64,000 bases of DNA from Haematobia irritans (lineage: Eukaryota; Arthropoda; Insecta; Diptera; Muscidae): contig NC_134401.1 of the NCBI RefSeq assembly GCF_050003625.1, positions 67,033,629-67,097,628 on the forward strand. The letters are read 5' to 3'. Position numbers and translations under genes: made by a program. Positions 61,441 through 64,000 of the stretch are shown here, in pieces (the first letter of the stretch is position 1; every line of letters begins with the position of its first letter). The notes below the pieces were generated by a model, which was given only the letters and a program-made list of their open reading frames with translations, did not search any database and was not told where the DNA came from.

Positions 61441-64000
61441 CCAATCAAAGACAAAAATAATGGCAAAACAATGAAATATTTGGTATTATGTTTATGATAC
61501 TTTGCAAATTCTGGAAATAGAAAAAAAATTTAAATGGAAAATACATACTTTTATTACTTTCGGATATTTTTCATATTTTTAAATCCAAAATAAAGAACTT
61601 GTTTACCATTACATAATTCAGCTCATTAGTTTATATACCAGATATACTGCTCTCTACTTGGGTTCAAATTGAAAAAGGCAAGTAAAACAAAAATGCAATT
61701 TAATGCCAACGCTACTTCGCAACTTCAAGGTGAATCTTCCAATAAACCCATACCGCTCTTGGTTTTAAGAAAACTAGGAGTGAAAAAAAAAATATAATTT
61801 TAAAAGATCAATACGGTACCCACTTTTTTTATTGGAAACATATTTCATATATTTGATAAAATGATGGAGTTGATGGGATTGATTGGTCAATTTCACGAAA
61901 TAAAATTGGTCACTAAAAGAAATGAATAAAAAATATATTATTTTAGTCCGTTTAATGTAAACAGGCTTCAATGGAAAACGGTATTCACATTTCACAATTT
62001 CTTACCTTCAATAAACGTAGATTGTTTTCCATTTTTACAATACAACAAAACACAAACACAGGTCATTTCAAATGTGTTCTGTCATATATTTTTTTCAAAC
62101 CTTTACCACGTGGCCGTTTGTTGTTGCACACTGTATTTATTTCAACCCTTTGCTATGATTTGTTGTTGCGTTCAAAATATTTATGCACACATTTTGAATG
62201 TAGCAGACAGTTTTTCAATTTACGCGAAAAACAAAAACCCAACCGTTCGTTACGAGTTACTTCCACAGACTGATCTCTCCATCATACATTTTTTTTATAA
62301 ATACCCATTCTCTTGTTCTATTTTCGCTCTTTCCATTGCACAAAATTATTCAATTTCAATCACAAAGGTGATTGGATCAATCACATGTGTAATTGGAAAC
62401 GGAAACATTTTCAATCACGTTTGTAATTGAAAATTATTTCCGAATTGATTAACAAATTGATTGAATCAATTAATATTTTATTTGGAAACGTAACAAATAT
62501 CAATAATTTTTTAATTGGTTTTTATTCGAATTTGATTAAATAATTAATTGAACCAATTAACATATTAATTGAATCCGTTTCCAAATTCAGTTAAATGTTT
62601 AATTGAAAAAATGTTGGTGATAATTTTTTGTGTGTAGTGTGGAGACATCTGAGGTTGTAGTAGTGCTCGCGGTTATTAAGTTTACAATATAGTTAACTTC
62701 TCTGATTGTGTCAATATCGCTTTGGTTTGGCGAATCTGTATGGTTTGATAGGAAACTTTTTGCCAAAATTTCGCATTTCTCATATTCAGTATTATAAAAA
62801 GTATTTCAATCTACAAGCGTTCGTATTGATTTGGATCTGTTTCTTAGAATTTTCGATATTTTCCAGAAGACACTAGAAGCTCCATCCATAGATAAGAGCA
62901 ATTTATTCCAATTTTTATTGCGAAACTTACATCTCTATATCGCTTCTAATTTCGCTTATAAATGTTTCTGATCTGAATCAACTCTTTGATTGATTGGGGA
63001 ATTTGGTTTGGTTTAGTGTATGCTTTACTTGTACACACAAAAATTTTTTTTTTCTGATTCAATCACGAAATTAATTGATCCAATTAATTTTTTAATTAAA
63101 ATGTCTTCAATCACACACAAAAAATTTTTTTTCTGAATCAATCACGAAATTAATTGATCCAATTAATTTTTTAATTGAAATGTCTTCAATCACAGAAATT
63201 ATAGTATCAATTAAAAAATTAATTGACAGTCAATTAAAAAATTAATTGATCCAATTAAAAAATTAATTGATACTATTAATTTGTGTGATTGATTTTTATT
63301 TCAATTATAAAATTTGTTGATTCAATTAAATTTTTAATTGAATATTTTTTAAAACTCAATTAAGATTTTAATTGGAAAAATGTTCGTGAAATTTTTTTCT
63401 GTGCAGAGATCATTTATTGCATTCAAAGATTGGAAATATTGAGGAATATTGCTTAAGAATATATCCAAAGTTGATGATTGTTTTGTTGGGTCTGAAGTAA
63501 TGAATGTGCTACTGTGAGGAAATATTACGTGATATTGGGAAGTTTGCATTTTGTCGTGAAGTAAATTATCCCATGTTTCTTGACATCCCCAATGTACGAT
63601 AGATGCCAAACAATTAAAATCCCTCGGAGGTTATTTCTTTGACATTGTTAATTTACGAATATATGCGCTGAAATCAACCTAACGATTATTATCTTTGCCA
63701 CAGAGAAATAACAGCCGATTTCACCGGTGTCTAAATAAACTGTATTCCAACATTTTCTATTAAAGTTGTTTTTAACGGTTTTAGCATCTTATGCCTAATA
63801 TGTCTTCTGATTAGTATCATTACTCCACCACCTCGTCTTTCCTTCCTGTCATTTCTGTAGCAATAAAATTGTGTGTTCTTTATGGAAACTTATAATTTAG
63901 CCAAGTTTCTGAAATTAGACAGTTAGATTAGATTAGATTTTATTTTGTTTTCATCAAAATTTACAATTCATTGTTAGTAATTACATTTTGACTTAGAGAT
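61441..64000. repeat. Tandem segmental duplication, second copy
   Basis: Near-identical to 46174-48741. Differences seen include gatattttgc/gatactttgc, caacaaacc/caataaacc, aactaaaacc/aacaaaaacc, cacaaacaa/cacaaaaaa, acttgtatt/actgtatt, tagttaag/tagccaag, and one fewer TTAGA unit at the G tail. It contains the right part of a P element, relic F with its MITE, and the first bases of a second G copy, and runs off the window. Confidence 0.93.
63349..63640 (-). pseudogene. Second copy of relic F endonuclease
   Basis: Same 86-codon frame as 48084-48344 ('ASIVHWGCQETWDNL', 'DIFLSNIPQYF'), present only because of the segmental duplication. Flanked again by the P-family MITE (63037-63393) and by the 'RRGGGV' endonuclease start (about 63640-63915). 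Confidence 0.75.

Overview
This window is a transposon graveyard from an AT-rich insect genome. I place it in a calyptrate (muscoid) fly. The grounds are the BEL/Pao, LOA-like and mariner families, the abundance of small foldback repeats, and short interspersed motifs I remember from house-fly, stable-fly and blow-fly sequence. The species call is inference. I find no convincing host protein-coding gene. Nearly every recognisable coding stretch belongs to a mobile element, and several elements sit inside one another.

Layout. 0.6-1.0 kb: foldback MITE. 1.7-9.5 kb: decayed BEL/Pao element 'A' (+), interrupted at 3.6-4.7 kb by the 3' end of a LOA-like non-LTR element. 10.3-12.97 kb: MITEs, a decaying array of exon-like modules, and a hAT element (8-bp TSD) that itself carries a nested hAT MITE. 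12.97-13.9 kb: rosa-type (DD41D) mariner. 14.0-22.1 kb: MITEs, one split by BEL/Pao element 'C', which has two 418-bp LTRs, a 5-bp TSD and an unbroken 1991-codon gag-pol. 22.6-23.2 kb: heat-shock-like promoter or LTR. 23.2-27.2 and 30.5-33.65 kb: two LOA-like elements ('D', 'E', minus strand), each with its RT catalytic core deleted. 33.9-43 kb: gene-free repeats, a 1.7-kb foldback, a second hAT element (39.2-41.9 kb) holding two MITE copies, and a mariner relic. 43.1-47.4 kb: element 'P' (CACACAAAA ends), split by element 'Q' (CCCAGTCAG ends) that carries a small spliced gene. 47.4-48.65 kb: non-LTR relic 'F'. 48.66-60.96 kb: non-LTR element 'G' (minus), split by BEL/Pao element 'B' (49,893-58,436; LTRs identical by eye). 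61.44-64.0 kb: near-identical repeat of 46.17-48.74 kb, showing a tandem duplication with a unit of about 15.27 kb.

How the genes work together. Each BEL/Pao element encodes Gag (DUF1759 plus CCHC knuckles), aspartic protease, RT, RNase H and integrase as one polyprotein. A and B share something that C lacks: a third ORF downstream of integrase, in the place where env sits in retroviruses. It is a second, diverged copy of the knuckle-plus-protease segment and ends at the same TIFG(W/Y) motif that closes the protease region upstream of RT. In B a strong splice-acceptor-like signal lies directly before its ATG and a strong donor-like site lies in the leader. This is the most interesting system in the window. 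B has also lost about 170 residues of RT in frame while its LTRs stay identical, so it probably moved with help in trans.
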